Translations under genes and position numbers: made by a program | Notes under the pieces: model-generated | The model's database searches: none | The model's input: the letters and a program-made list of their open reading frames with translations, nothing else | Told to the model about the DNA's origin: nothing | In this document: one piece after another, positions 8,369-17,622 of the stretch | Layout of the letters: every line of letters begins with the position of its first letter | Position numbering within the stretch: the first letter of the stretch is position 1 | Source of the DNA: Ruegeria sp. Ofav3-42 | Lineage (GTDB): Bacteria; Pseudomonadota; Alphaproteobacteria; Rhodobacterales; Rhodobacteraceae | Direction: 5' to 3' | Assembly: GCF_022347725.1 (NCBI RefSeq) | Contig: NZ_JAKRGB010000003.1 | Coordinates: 248,001-312,000, forward strand | Length of the DNA stretch: 64,000 nucleotides

Positions 8369-10189
8369 CTATTCAGCCGCGACGCCATCGGTGAATTGCA
8401 GGCGTGCCAGGCGGGCATACAAACCATCCTGAACAACCAGATCCTCATGCGTGCCCTGCGCCACAATCTGACCGGCCTCCATCACCACGATCCGATCCGC
8501 CTTTTTGACGGTCGCCAGGCGGTGCGCCACGATCAGCGTGGTCCGACCGGCGCGCATCTGATCGACGGCACCTTGCACCGCGCGTTCGCTTTCGGCATCC
8601 AATGCTGAGGTTGCCTCGTCCAGCAACAGAACCGGCGCGTCGCGCAGGATGGCGCGGGCAATCGCGATACGCTGTTTCTGGCCGCCTGACAGCATCACGC
8701 CGCGCTCGCCAACAAAGCTGTCATACCCTTCGGGCAGCTTCGAGATGAACTCGTCAGCAGCAGCCGCACGGGCCGCTGCTTCAACTTCGGCGTCTGTTGC
8801 ATCCAACCGACCAAACCGGATGTTTTCACGGGCCGAGGCTGCAAAGATGATCGGGTCCTGCGGCACCAGCGCCATGTGCTGCCGGAAATCCGAACGATCA
8901 AGGTCGCGCAGATCGACACCATCAAGGCTGACATGACCTGCATCCGGATCATAGAAGCGCTGGATCATCTGGATGACTGTGGTTTTGCCAGCACCAGACG
9001 GACCTACGAAAGCCACGGTCTCACCAGGATTGATCGCCAAAGACATGTGATCCAGCGCCACAATATCCGGCCGCGCCGGATAGCGGAACGTGACGTCGTC
9101 AAAGCGGATCTCGCCACGTACCGGCGTCGGCAGCGATTTTGCCTTGGCCGGATCAATCACGGTGTCTTGGGCATTGAGCAACTCAACCAACCTCTCGGTC
9201 GCGCCTGCGGCGCGCTGCAGCTCGCTCCAAATCTCGGACAGGGCGGCAACAGAGCCGGCCATGATGATCGAGTAGATTACGAACTGGATCAGAACACCTT
9301 CGGTCATCACGCCATTACGGACGTCATTCGCACCCATCCACAGCACACCAACAATGCCTGAAAACACGAGGAAAATGACGATAACCGTCATCACCGCACG
9401 CGTCTGAATTCGCCGCAGTGAGACCGAGTAAGATGTTTCGGTCATGTCGCCGAACTGCTTGCGGCTGGCTTGTTCGTGCGTAAAGGCCTGAACCGTTTGC
9501 ACCGCGCCCAGCGCCTCGCCCGCGTTGCCGGACGAAGCCGCGATCCAATCCTGGTTTTCGCGACTGAGCACCCGAAGACGACGCCCCATCACAAGGATCG
9601 GCACAACGACAACAGGAATCAGCAGCAGCACCATGCCCGTCAGCTTGGCAGAGGTCAGAAGCATCAAGACCAACCCGCCCACGAACAAAAGCATATTGCG
9701 CAGCGCAATTGATACCGACGATCCGAGCACGGACTGAATCAGCGTCGTGTCCGTGGTGATACGGCTAAGAACCTCTCCGGTCATGATCCTTTCGTAGAAC
9801 TCGGGGCTCATCCCGATGACGCGGTCAAACACGGCTTTGCGGATATCGGCCACAACACGCTCACCCAGCCGGGTCACCAACGCATAGCGGATACCCGTCC
9901 CCACTGCCAGAATCGCCGCGATGACCAGGGCTGCCAGAAAGTACCAGTCCAGCAACTCACCGTCTTCGATGCGGAAATTGTCGACAACCCTTCGCACCGC
10001 AAGCGGCAGCGTCAGGGTCATGCTGGCCGTCAGAACCAAGGCAAATGTCGCGCCTATCATCAGCAAACGGTAGGGCTTCATAAATGGCCAAAGTGAGGCC
10101 AAAACGCCTATTTTCCGCGAGCCCGCGCGCTCTTCCGTGGCGCCGGGCGCGGGTTTGCCCTTGGGATTGCCTGAGGCGGAGTTTGCCAT
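8369..10189 (-). CDS. ABC exporter, fused transmembrane and ATPase domains (MsbA/multidrug-like)
   Basis: A 606-residue half-transporter expected to work as a homodimer. Six transmembrane segments occupy about residues 30-330 (first helix near LLMIGATFALVLTASMTLTL). The nucleotide-binding domain has Walker A GPSGAGKTT, signature LSGGQKQR, Walker B with DEATSALD and an H-loop AHRL. The N-terminus (MANSASGNPKGKPAPGATEE) is a low-complexity cytoplasmic tail. Possible cargo includes lipid or drugs. It is monocistronic, with no obvious T-rich terminator in the 150 bases downstream. Confidence 0.93.
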   Translation of the reverse strand: MANSASGNPKGKPAPGATEERAGSRKIGVLASLWPFMKPYRLLMIGATFALVLTASMTLTLPLAVRRVVDNFRIEDGELLDWYFLAALVIAAILAVGTGIRYALVTRLGERVVADIRKAVFDRVIGMSPEFYERIMTGEVLSRITTDTTLIQSVLGSSVSIALRNMLLFVGGLVLMLLTSAKLTGMVLLLIPVVVVPILVMGRRLRVLSRENQDWIAASSGNAGEALGAVQTVQAFTHEQASRKQFGDMTETSYSVSLRRIQTRAVMTVIVIFLVFSGIVGVLWMGANDVRNGVMTEGVLIQFVIYSIIMAGSVAALSEIWSELQRAAGATERLVELLNAQDTVIDPAKAKSLPTPVRGEIRFDDVTFRYPARPDIVALDHMSLAINPGETVAFVGPSGAGKTTVIQMIQRFYDPDAGHVSLDGVDLRDLDRSDFRQHMALVPQDPIIFAASARENIRFGRLDATDAEVEAAARAAAADEFISKLPEGYDSFVGERGVMLSGGQKQRIAIARAILRDAPVLLLDEATSALDAESERAVQGAVDQMRAGRTTLIVAHRLATVKKADRIVVMEAGQIVAQGTHEDLVVQDGLYARLARLQFTDGVAAE

Positions 10190-10317
10190 ATTCGGCCCTT
10201 ACGTCATGTTCGCACTTAAGTGTACGCTTCTTGGCGACCGCTGCAGCCGGGGTCAAGAAGCACCATGTGAAATGGCTGCCCATAAGGGCCATTTGACGCA
10301 GAATTTTGGGGCTGACT

Positions 10318-10392
<75 letters not shown>

Positions 10393-10496
10393 TCAGCGTT
10401 GGTTGGTTTATGCGATGCGTCAGATGCCGTCAAGCGCAGTTCGGACGCAGATTTCAAATTCGTTGCGAGCTGCTATTTCGCCCGCCTGAGGCGACC

Positions 10497-11633
10497 TCAG
10501 CCCCGATCCGGCAACCAATCACATTTGTCGAACCCGGCGGAAATTCGGATCATGGAACCATATTCCAAAGCCGCTGACCGGGCCAATCCGATCAGTTGTG
10601 CCGGATAGCTGATGGCCGCAGTCAATGCGTCCTGCAACGGTACGCCGACTTTGTCGACGAGGACGCCAACAGCGGTCGTCAGGTCGAGATCCGCGCCCGC
10701 CAACGTTCCATCCGCCAAGGTCAGCCTGCCATCGGTGCGCGTGATTCTGCGGCCCTCCAAATCGAATTCGCTTTGATCTGTGCCCGCGACGGCCATCGCA
10801 TCGCTGACCAGGAAGATGCGTCCGGGGGTGGATTTCCCAGCCCAGGCCGTCCGCATGGCGGCCGGGTGTACATGGATCCCGTCCGCGATCAGCCCTGCTG
10901 ACAGGCCCCCGTTTGCCAGCGCCGCACCGACCAAGCCCGGCTCGCGATTGCCCAGTTGGCTCATCGCATTGAACAGATGGGTCACGCACCGGGCTCCGGC
11001 GGCGACATACCGCTGGCATGTTGCGAAATCGGCATCGGTGTGCCCCAAAGATACGAGGACACCCGCTTCGCTCATCGTCCGGACCTGCTGTTCCGAGACA
11101 CTTTCGGGGGCCACGGTGACTTTCAGACAGGGAAGCGCGTCAGAGGCGGAGATCAACGCATTCAGGTCCGCCTCCTCCATCGGGCGGATCAGATCGGCGT
11201 CGTGGGCTCCTTTGCGTACCACCGACAGATGTGGCCCCTCCAGATGCAGCCCGGCGACCCCGGGCACTTGTTTGCGAACAGCCTGAATTGCGGCATCTAT
11301 AGCCGCCCAAGTTTTGTCGGCGCTGTCGGTAATCAATGTGGGCAGCAAGGATGCCACACCCAACCGCCGGTGCGCACTGGCGATTCTGCGGATCGTTTCA
11401 ACCGAAGGATCATCGTTGAACATGATCCCGTCGCCACCGTTGACCTGCAGATCAACATATCCGGGACTCAGAATATCGCCTTTAAGATCGATCGTATCGC
11501 CTTTTTCGGTCAACTCGCCCTCGGGCAATAGCTGACCCGCCCGCCCTTCACGGAACACAATCGCGTGGCCGTGCAGCAACCGGTCTCCATCGAAGATCGG
11601 CCCATTGCGAATGATCGTTTTGCGCTCTGTCAT
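10497..11633 (-). CDS. nagA: N-acetylglucosamine-6-phosphate deacetylase
   Basis: A 378-residue amidohydrolase that converts GlcNAc-6-phosphate to glucosamine-6-phosphate in the cytoplasm. Visible family marks are PGYVDLQVNGGDG (57-69), HLEGP (130-134, metal ligand E132), SLGHTDADF (His198), THLFNAMS (His219) and VSDAM with the catalytic Asp278. The length matches NagA. Its start overlaps the stop of the SIS-domain gene by four bases, so it is the last gene of the leftward arm of the amino-sugar locus. Confidence 0.96.
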   Translation of the reverse strand: MTERKTIIRNGPIFDGDRLLHGHAIVFREGRAGQLLPEGELTEKGDTIDLKGDILSPGYVDLQVNGGDGIMFNDDPSVETIRRIASAHRRLGVASLLPTLITDSADKTWAAIDAAIQAVRKQVPGVAGLHLEGPHLSVVRKGAHDADLIRPMEEADLNALISASDALPCLKVTVAPESVSEQQVRTMSEAGVLVSLGHTDADFATCQRYVAAGARCVTHLFNAMSQLGNREPGLVGAALANGGLSAGLIADGIHVHPAAMRTAWAGKSTPGRIFLVSDAMAVAGTDQSEFDLEGRRITRTDGRLTLADGTLAGADLDLTTAVGVLVDKVGVPLQDALTAAISYPAQLIGLARSAALEYGSMIRISAGFDKCDWLPDRG

Positions 11634-12658
11634 ACCGTCTCTGTCACTTTCTTGAGGTGCCGCGGCGCGTCCGGGTCGATCCCACGCGCGCTGGCGACGG
11701 CCTCGACCATACTGTAAAACGACGTGATGGCAGTGATCGGATCGGTAATCCAGTGATCTGTCCGAACGACCGGAAGGGCCTGTGCCCGTGTTACTTTGTC
11801 CGTTGTAGCAAAGGCCGCCGCCCCCTTTTCCGCCAGCGCGTCTGCGGCTTCGGCCGAGGTCTTCTCGGCGGCATCTGCGGCAGCAAATGAAATCACAGGA
11901 AACCCTTCTTCGACAATCGAGACCGGCCCATGCAGCACTTCGGCCGAAGAATAGCTTTCGGCGTGAATCTGGCAGGTTTCCTTGATCTTCAGCGCGGCTT
12001 CGTCGGAAATCGCATAGGATGGTCCGCGGCCTAGCGTAAACAATGAGCGCCCTGTGATCGTATCCGCCGCCGCCGACCAGTCACACTGTGCTGCTTGCGC
12101 CAGGTATTCTGGCAAGTTCTTAATTGCTCGGACCAACTCGGAATCGCCTTTAACTTCCGCCAACAACCACAGACCGGACACCAGCGAGGTTACGAAAGTC
12201 TTGGTCGCAGCGACGCTGAGTTCCGGACCGGCGTGCAATGGCAGTACCGCATCCGCCACCTCTGCCAGCCGCGATTCTGTATTGTTGGTGACCGCAACTG
12301 TCATTGCTCCGGACGATCGCAAAGAACGGGTCAATCCCACGATATCCGGACTTTGCCCCGATTGGGAAATGGACAGGCAAACCGATCCTGTTGCTTTCAG
12401 GTCCGCTCCATAAATCGAACTGACTGACGGACCAACCGAGGCAACCGGCAAACCCAGCAGCAACTCACTGGCGTATTTCAGATAGCTGCAGGCATGATCA
12501 GAAGACCCCCGCGCAACTGAAATCAGAAAGCGAGGCTTCGTATCCCTAACGCTTTGGGCGGATTTCCGGATGTTGTCTGCACCCAGGGTTAGCAATCTTT
12601 CGACGGCATCAGGGATCTCCAGAATTTCCTGACGCATTTTCGATGTTTTCTCGGACAT
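11630..12658 (-). CDS. SIS-domain glucosamine-6-phosphate deaminase (NagB-II/AgaS-like)
   Basis: A 342-residue protein with two sugar-isomerase (SIS) domains. The first carries ISVARGSSDHACSYLKYASE and the phosphosugar-binding SISQSGQSPDIVGL; the second holds LGRGPSYAISDEAALKIKE. It lacks the glutaminase domain of GlmS. In amino-sugar loci this type replaces NagB, turning GlcN-6-P into fructose-6-P and ammonia, and the neighbouring nagA fits that role. Direct family resemblance supports phosphosugar binding; deaminase activity is inferred from context. Confidence 0.9.
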   Translation of the reverse strand: MSEKTSKMRQEILEIPDAVERLLTLGADNIRKSAQSVRDTKPRFLISVARGSSDHACSYLKYASELLLGLPVASVGPSVSSIYGADLKATGSVCLSISQSGQSPDIVGLTRSLRSSGAMTVAVTNNTESRLAEVADAVLPLHAGPELSVAATKTFVTSLVSGLWLLAEVKGDSELVRAIKNLPEYLAQAAQCDWSAAADTITGRSLFTLGRGPSYAISDEAALKIKETCQIHAESYSSAEVLHGPVSIVEEGFPVISFAAADAAEKTSAEAADALAEKGAAAFATTDKVTRAQALPVVRTDHWITDPITAITSFYSMVEAVASARGIDPDAPRHLKKVTETV

Positions 12659-12677
12659 GTGATCCCGGTCCTTCCGG

Positions 12678-13427
12678 CTATAGGCGCAATTCAGCGACGA
12701 AATCGTAGGCGTCGCCGCGATAGAGCGATCGCGTCAGCTCGGCGACCCGCCCGTTTTTCAGAAATGAGAGACGCTCGATGTTCAGGCCTGCCGCACCTTC
12801 GGGGACTTCCAGCAGTTCCGCCTCTCGCGCGGCGAGGTTCAGCGCTGAAATCTTCTGTACGGCGCGCACCGGGCGACGTCCCAGAGCTTCGAGCACTTCG
12901 TACAGAGATGTGGTCACTTCGATCGGGTTTGGCAGAATATCCAGCGGCAACGCGGCCCGTTCCAGTGCCAGCGGACGCCCGTTCGCTTCGCGCAGGCGAT
13001 AGATGCGGGATATCTGTTCCCCTTCCGCCAAATTCAGGGCGGTGACCTCTTCGGTTGTTGGCGCAAAAACTCCACGCTCCAGCCATTTTGAGGTGGTCTG
13101 CATCCCGCGGCTCGACATGTCTTCGGTGAAAGAAGTCAAATGTTTCAGCGATTGTTCGACGCGCGGGACACGTTCCCGAATGAACGAGCCGGATCCCTGA
13201 CGCTGTTCGATCACGCCTTCCTGCACCAGTTCCTGAATTGCCTTGCGAACGGTCACGCGGGACAATTCCGTGATTTCAACAAGCTCCCGCTCGGATGGAA
13301 GCGACGAGTTTGGCGCAAGTACACCGGTGTCGATCCCTTCTTGCAACCTGCGCCGCAACTGCACGTATCGAGGGCCGTTTTCTGGGGTCAACCATAGATC
13401 AGAGCGAAGAAACTCAGCGATGCTCAT
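12678..13427 (-). CDS. GntR/HutC-family transcriptional regulator of the amino-sugar locus
   Basis: A 249-residue repressor-type protein. The start is the ATG at 13427 (MSIAEFLRSDLW), chosen for its near-ideal Shine-Dalgarno AAGGAGGT at 13433-13440; the open frame extends 36 codons further but runs into the kinase gene. An N-terminal winged helix (about 20-85, including LPSERELVEITELSRVTVRK) is followed by a UTRA effector domain (about 100-240). It is inside the operon, overlapping the kinase stop by 14 bases. Such regulators usually sense a phosphorylated amino sugar; the likely operators are the paired repeats at 14293-14309 and 14414-14430. Confidence 0.93.
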   Translation of the reverse strand: MSIAEFLRSDLWLTPENGPRYVQLRRRLQEGIDTGVLAPNSSLPSERELVEITELSRVTVRKAIQELVQEGVIEQRQGSGSFIRERVPRVEQSLKHLTSFTEDMSSRGMQTTSKWLERGVFAPTTEEVTALNLAEGEQISRIYRLREANGRPLALERAALPLDILPNPIEVTTSLYEVLEALGRRPVRAVQKISALNLAAREAELLEVPEGAAGLNIERLSFLKNGRVAELTRSLYRGDAYDFVAELRL

Positions 13428-14289
13428 TTTGGACCTCCTTCGCCAGCGCCAGCGCTCCGGCCAGTGGTTCGCCCAATGGGCGTTGAATAGCAGACTGCAT
13501 TTCAGTCGGCAGGTACTCTGCGTAATGAGGCGCAATGCCGCCGGTAAGGCAGATTGTCACCTGGCGCCGCCACCCAAGGCGTTGGATCATCTCAGTGACA
13601 TACGCGGCACCTGCCTGCATGACGCGCGTAGCAACAATGTCTCCGGAAACCGCTGCAGAGGTCACCTTTGGGGCCAACGCGCCGAACTCCCTCGGCGTAG
13701 CATCTCCGGCGAAATCAACAATCCCGGCTGCACCGCCGAATTCTGTCATCAATTCTTGCGTCAAAGCGGAAGAGGCATGAACGTTGTCGACGGCATCCAG
13801 TGTTTCCGCCAGCGCACGTCGCCCGACCCACTGCGCCGACGCCTCATCTCCCAGAACCGGCCCCCAACCACCGGCAAAACGCATCACGCCTTTCTTCTGA
13901 GACGCGATGAAGGATCCTGTGCCGCAATGCACAATCAATCCGTCCTGTGCGCCCAGCGCTCCACGCAGCGCGGCGGGGCGATCATCCATAACGCGCGCAT
14001 GGGCAAGCCCCAGAGACGCCTTAACGCGACTGGCAATCCGGTCGTCAGTGACTCCGGCAAGGCCAACAAAGGCGGGCAATCGGACAAGGTCCTGCTGCTC
14101 AACACCCAGCATTTGCGCCATCTGCGCAAACCCTGCCTGAATCTGCCGGATGGACGCGTCAAAATCAGTTGAGACATTCGCGGCCCCGGTTTCCACAGAT
14201 TGGACAATACCACTGGCCTCACAAGCAACGCGGCATCTGGTTCCACCCCCATCTACGGCAAGTACGGCACTGTTCAGAGACTCAGTCAT
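13414..14289 (-). CDS. N-acetylglucosamine kinase-like protein (BadF/BadG/BcrA/BcrD ATPase family)
   Basis: A 291-residue ASKHA-fold kinase. The phosphate-1 loop DGGGTRCRV starts at residue 13 and the adenosine-side motif HCGTGSF follows near the middle. It should phosphorylate a hexosamine (GlcNAc, MurNAc or a related sugar) delivered by the ABC importer, feeding MurQ, NagA and the deaminase. I start it at the ATG at 14289; the longer open frame crosses the operator region. No Shine-Dalgarno is seen there because a GGTATT repeat pair begins only 4 bases upstream, so the transcript may be leaderless or begin at a later codon. Confidence 0.88.
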   Translation of the reverse strand: MTESLNSAVLAVDGGGTRCRVACEASGIVQSVETGAANVSTDFDASIRQIQAGFAQMAQMLGVEQQDLVRLPAFVGLAGVTDDRIASRVKASLGLAHARVMDDRPAALRGALGAQDGLIVHCGTGSFIASQKKGVMRFAGGWGPVLGDEASAQWVGRRALAETLDAVDNVHASSALTQELMTEFGGAAGIVDFAGDATPREFGALAPKVTSAAVSGDIVATRVMQAGAAYVTEMIQRLGWRRQVTICLTGGIAPHYAEYLPTEMQSAIQRPLGEPLAGALALAKEVQNEHR

Positions 14290-14292
14290 GAC

Positions 14293-14309
14293 AATACCAT
14301 TATAATACC
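14293..14309 (-). promoter_or_regulatory. Candidate operator 1: GGTATT-N5-GGTATT (minus strand)
   Basis: On the minus strand two GGTATT hexamers sit 11 bp apart (one helical turn), directly upstream of the kinase start codon. The same arrangement recurs on the plus strand at 14414-14430. Binding by the locus GntR regulator is inferred from position only. Confidence 0.55.
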
Positions 14310-14413
14310 TATTGAGATTTAGAAAGAGCGAAGTTGAGCGAATTCGGCACCTTTCCAGCGATATTCCTCCAAAATCCTCGATTTCGTTGAGGAAAATAAA
14401 ATTATGGACAAGT

Positions 14414-14430
14414 GGTATTAAATAGGTATT
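14414..14430 (+). promoter_or_regulatory. Candidate operator 2: GGTATT-N5-GGTATT (plus strand)
   Basis: This is a second copy of the 11-bp-period GGTATT repeat, 30 bases before the murQ start and oriented opposite to operator 1. The AT-rich 100 bp between the two sites must hold both divergent promoters. Confidence 0.55.
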
Positions 14431-14459
14431 GTAAACGAAACGCAAAGGAGGGGATTCTT

Positions 14460-15347
14460 TTGGCGCTGCCGTCGACCGAACAACTGCATCCGGACGCAAT
14501 CAAGCTGGACTCGCGGGACCCGCTTGCATCAGCCAAAGCGCTGGCTGAAGGGCAGATCGCCGCCGCAACCGCAGTGCGGGATGCGCTTGAGGCGATCGCG
14601 CAAGGAAGCTCGGCCATGGCGCAGGCGATCAGTGCTGGCGGAACGCTGCACTACGTGGCGGCGGGTTCATCCGGCCTGATGGCCGCCGCCGATGCGCAAG
14701 AGCTGGGCGGCACCTTCTCGATCCCCGCGAGCCAACTTCGCATTCATATGGCTGGTGGTCTGCCGACGGGGGTCGAAATGCACGGAGGCGCAGAAGATGT
14801 GGCCGACGGGTTGGAGAACGAACTGACTCAGTTGCAGCAAATGGACACTGTGATTGCAGTGTCCGCTAGCGGATCGACCCCGTATACCCTGACCGCCAGC
14901 AACATCGCCCGCTCGCGCGGCGCGACCGTTATCGGGATTGCCAATAACGCAGGCAGCCCTTTGCTGAAGAATGCCGATATTCCCATTCTACTGGCGACGC
15001 CTCCGGAACTGATCTCAGGCTCAACGCGTATGGGCGCAGGAACGGCCCAAAAAATCGCACTCAACATGCTCTCGTCTCTTATGGCGCTGCAACTGGGCCA
15101 TGTTCACGCCGGAATGATGGTCAATCTGCGCGCCGATAATGACAAGCTGCGCGCGCGAGCCACTGGTATCGTCGCCCGGATCGCCGAGGTCGACACAGAA
15201 ACGGCGAAACACGCCCTGAAGGCCGCAAGCGGAGACGTGAAACCGGCAATATTAATCGCGGCGCGGGGCATGTCCGCTGTGGATGCCTGCGCCACTTTGG
15301 ACGCAAGTGGTGGCGTTCTGAATTCCGCGCTGGACCAAGACAACTGA
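14460..15347 (+). CDS. murQ: N-acetylmuramic acid 6-phosphate etherase
   Basis: A 295-residue SIS-domain lyase that removes D-lactate from MurNAc-6-P to give GlcNAc-6-P. The signature GSTRMGAGTAQK is at residues 187-198. The catalytic Glu appears as E81 in DAQELGGTF, aligned by me with the family's DASE(C/L).PT block, although the residues after the Glu are divergent. The start is a TTG at 14460, seven bases after AAAGGAGGGG; the frame extends upstream to a GTG inside operator 2, which is rejected. It is the first gene of the rightward arm, 25 bases before the binding protein. Confidence 0.9.
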   Translation: MALPSTEQLHPDAIKLDSRDPLASAKALAEGQIAAATAVRDALEAIAQGSSAMAQAISAGGTLHYVAAGSSGLMAAADAQELGGTFSIPASQLRIHMAGGLPTGVEMHGGAEDVADGLENELTQLQQMDTVIAVSASGSTPYTLTASNIARSRGATVIGIANNAGSPLLKNADIPILLATPPELISGSTRMGAGTAQKIALNMLSSLMALQLGHVHAGMMVNLRADNDKLRARATGIVARIAEVDTETAKHALKAASGDVKPAILIAARGMSAVDACATLDASGGVLNSALDQDN

Positions 15348-15372
15348 CTGCTAACCAACTGGGAGAACAACA

Positions 15373-16626
15373 ATGAAACGCAATAGCCTGAAACTGGCCT
15401 TACTGGGCACGACCCTGATGGCGTCAAGTGCTTATGCCGAAGACGTCACGCTGATCATCGAAAGCTGGCGTAATGACGACCTGACTTTGTGGCAGGAGCA
15501 AATCATTCCGGCCTTTGAAGCAAAACATCCCGGAATCAAACTGCAATTCACCCCGTCAGCCCCAGCAGAATACAACGCGGTCCTGAACTCGAAACTAGAT
15601 GCAGGCTCGGCCGGAGACCTGATCACGTGCCGACCCTTCGACGCTTCTCTGGCTCTGTATGAAGCTGGCCACCTGACCGACCTATCCTCGGTCGAAGCGA
15701 TGAGCAACTTCTCGGATGTTGCTAAATCCGCTTGGCAGACGGACGATGGATCAGCCAGCTTCTGTGTTCCGATGGCCTCGGTGATCCACGGCTTCATCTA
15801 CAACAAAGACGCGTTTGCCGAACTGGGTATTGAGGTTCCGACCACCGAAGACGAGTTCTTTGTTGCACTCGACAAGATCAAGGAAGACGGCACTTACATC
15901 CCAATGGCGATGGGCACCAACGACCAATGGGAAGCCGCCACTATGGGCTACAACAACATTGGTCCGAACTACTGGAAAGGCGAGGAAGGTCGCCAAGCCC
16001 TGATCGCCGGCGAACAAAAACTGACGGACGAGCCATGGACGGCGCCCTACGCCACTCTTGCACGTTGGGGTCAGTATCTGGGTGACGGGTACGAAGCGCA
16101 GACCTATCCCGACAGCCAGAATATCTTCACGCTGGGCCGTGCCGCAATCTACCCCGCAGGTTCGTGGGAGATTGCAGGCTTCAACACGCAGGCCGACTTC
16201 GAAATGGGCGCGTTCAAGCCACCGGTCCAAAATGCAGGCGACACCTGCTATATCTCTGACCACACAGATATCGGCATCGGCATGAATGCCGCGACCGAGC
16301 ATCCCGAGGCGGCTGAAACGTTCCTGGCTTGGGTCGCAAGCCCCGAATTCGCGGAAATCTTTGGCAACGCTGTGCCTGGCTTTTTCCCGCTGTCTAACAC
16401 TCCGGTAGAACTGCAGGACCCGCTAGCCAAGGAGTTCGTCGGCTGGCGCGATGAATGTGAATCGACTATCCGCTCGACCTATCAAATCCTGTCGCGTGGC
16501 ACGCCAAACCTTGAGAACGAGACCTGGGGCGCATCTGTTGCCGCCATCAAGGGTGCCAGCACCCCCGAGGAACTGGGCGCAGATCTGCAGAAAGGCCTGT
16601 CCTCCTGGTACGCGCCGCACCAGTAA
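15373..16626 (+). CDS. Sugar ABC transporter substrate-binding protein (family 1)
   Basis: A 417-residue periplasmic protein with a Sec signal peptide (MKRNSLKLALLGTTLMASSAYA, cleavage before E23). The family-1 layout is seen in ESWRNDDLTLWQEQIIPAFE and the C-terminal block PEAAETFLAWVASPEFAE. It is preceded by GGGAG at a good spacing. The gene neighbourhood (murQ, hexosamine kinase, nagA) suggests capture of GlcNAc, MurNAc or a short chito- or muro-oligomer; the ligand itself is not shown by the sequence. Confidence 0.94.
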   Translation: MKRNSLKLALLGTTLMASSAYAEDVTLIIESWRNDDLTLWQEQIIPAFEAKHPGIKLQFTPSAPAEYNAVLNSKLDAGSAGDLITCRPFDASLALYEAGHLTDLSSVEAMSNFSDVAKSAWQTDDGSASFCVPMASVIHGFIYNKDAFAELGIEVPTTEDEFFVALDKIKEDGTYIPMAMGTNDQWEAATMGYNNIGPNYWKGEEGRQALIAGEQKLTDEPWTAPYATLARWGQYLGDGYEAQTYPDSQNIFTLGRAAIYPAGSWEIAGFNTQADFEMGAFKPPVQNAGDTCYISDHTDIGIGMNAATEHPEAAETFLAWVASPEFAEIFGNAVPGFFPLSNTPVELQDPLAKEFVGWRDECESTIRSTYQILSRGTPNLENETWGASVAAIKGASTPEELGADLQKGLSSWYAPHQ

Positions 16627-16641
16627 GTCTGGCCTCAACAC

Positions 16642-16669
16642 TACCCGGGCGGCGATGATCGCCCGGGTA
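16642..16669 (+). other. Strong intercistronic stem-loop between binding protein and permease genes
   Basis: A perfect 10-bp stem (TACCCGGGCG at 16642-16651 with CGCCCGGGTA at 16660-16669) and an 8-base loop, with no T-run after it. Such hairpins commonly stabilise the upstream binding-protein mRNA and lower expression of the membrane genes; that role is inferred. Confidence 0.7.
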
Positions 16670-16697
16670 ATCCCGACACCCCTTTGAAAGCAATCCC

Positions 16698-17612
16698 ATG
16701 AACCGCCCCCGCTTCCGCTGGCATATCGTCGTGTTTCTTGCACCGGCCGTTCTCGTCTACACGGCGGTGATGATCTTTCCGCTGTTCAACACGCTGCGGT
16801 TGGCGCTCTACACCGAGATCGATCAGAGCCGTGTTTTTGTTGGATTGCAGAATTTTCAAACACTATTTTTCGACCCTATCTGGTCTGAACAGTTCTGGAA
16901 CGCATTGGGCAACAACTTCTGGTTCTTCCTGATCCACATGCTGGTTCAGAACCCGATTGGGATCGCGCTGGCCGCCCTGCTCAGCCACCCTCGCCTGCGG
17001 TTCGCAGCACTGTACCGGTCTGCGATTTTCATCCCCACGATCCTGAGCTTCGTGATCGTCGGGTTCGCCTGGAAGCTGATCCTGTCCCCGATCTGGGGCA
17101 TCGCGCCTTCCATGCTGGACGCCGTCGGGCTAAAGTTTCTTTTCGCTCCTTGGCTCGGGAAAGAGGAATACGCGCTGACCACGCTGGCGCTGATCTCGGT
17201 CTGGCAGTTCGTGGGCATCCCGATGATGCTGATCTATGCTGCCCTGCTGACCATCCCTGAAGAAATTCTTGAGGCTGGCGAGATTGATGGAATCACCGGG
17301 GCAGCGGCCTTCTGGAAGATCAAACTGCCGCTGATCCTTCCGTCGATCGGCATCATCTCGATCCTGACCTTCGTGGGCAATTTCAACGCGTTCGACCTGA
17401 TCTATGCCGCCCAAGGCGCTCTGGCGGGGCCGGATTTCTCGACTGATATTCTGGGTACTTTCATGTATCGCACCTTCTTCGGCTTCCAATTGCAACTGGG
17501 CGATCCGCATATGGGGTCTGCCATCGCGGGGGCGATGTTCGCGATCATCCTCGTCGGTGTGTGTATCTATCTGTTCGGTATCCAGACCCGGATGCGCCGG
17601 TATCAATTGTGA
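16698..17612 (+). CDS. Sugar ABC transporter permease, MalF/UgpA type
   Basis: A 304-residue membrane protein with about six helices, starting MNRPRFRWHIVVFLAPAVLV. The EAA loop is LEAGEIDGITGAAAFWKIKLPLILP near residues 190-215. It forms the inner-membrane channel with the next gene, which begins 10 bases later. Confidence 0.93.
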   Translation: MNRPRFRWHIVVFLAPAVLVYTAVMIFPLFNTLRLALYTEIDQSRVFVGLQNFQTLFFDPIWSEQFWNALGNNFWFFLIHMLVQNPIGIALAALLSHPRLRFAALYRSAIFIPTILSFVIVGFAWKLILSPIWGIAPSMLDAVGLKFLFAPWLGKEEYALTTLALISVWQFVGIPMMLIYAALLTIPEEILEAGEIDGITGAAAFWKIKLPLILPSIGIISILTFVGNFNAFDLIYAAQGALAGPDFSTDILGTFMYRTFFGFQLQLGDPHMGSAIAGAMFAIILVGVCIYLFGIQTRMRRYQL

Positions 17613-17622
17613 GGGTCAAACG

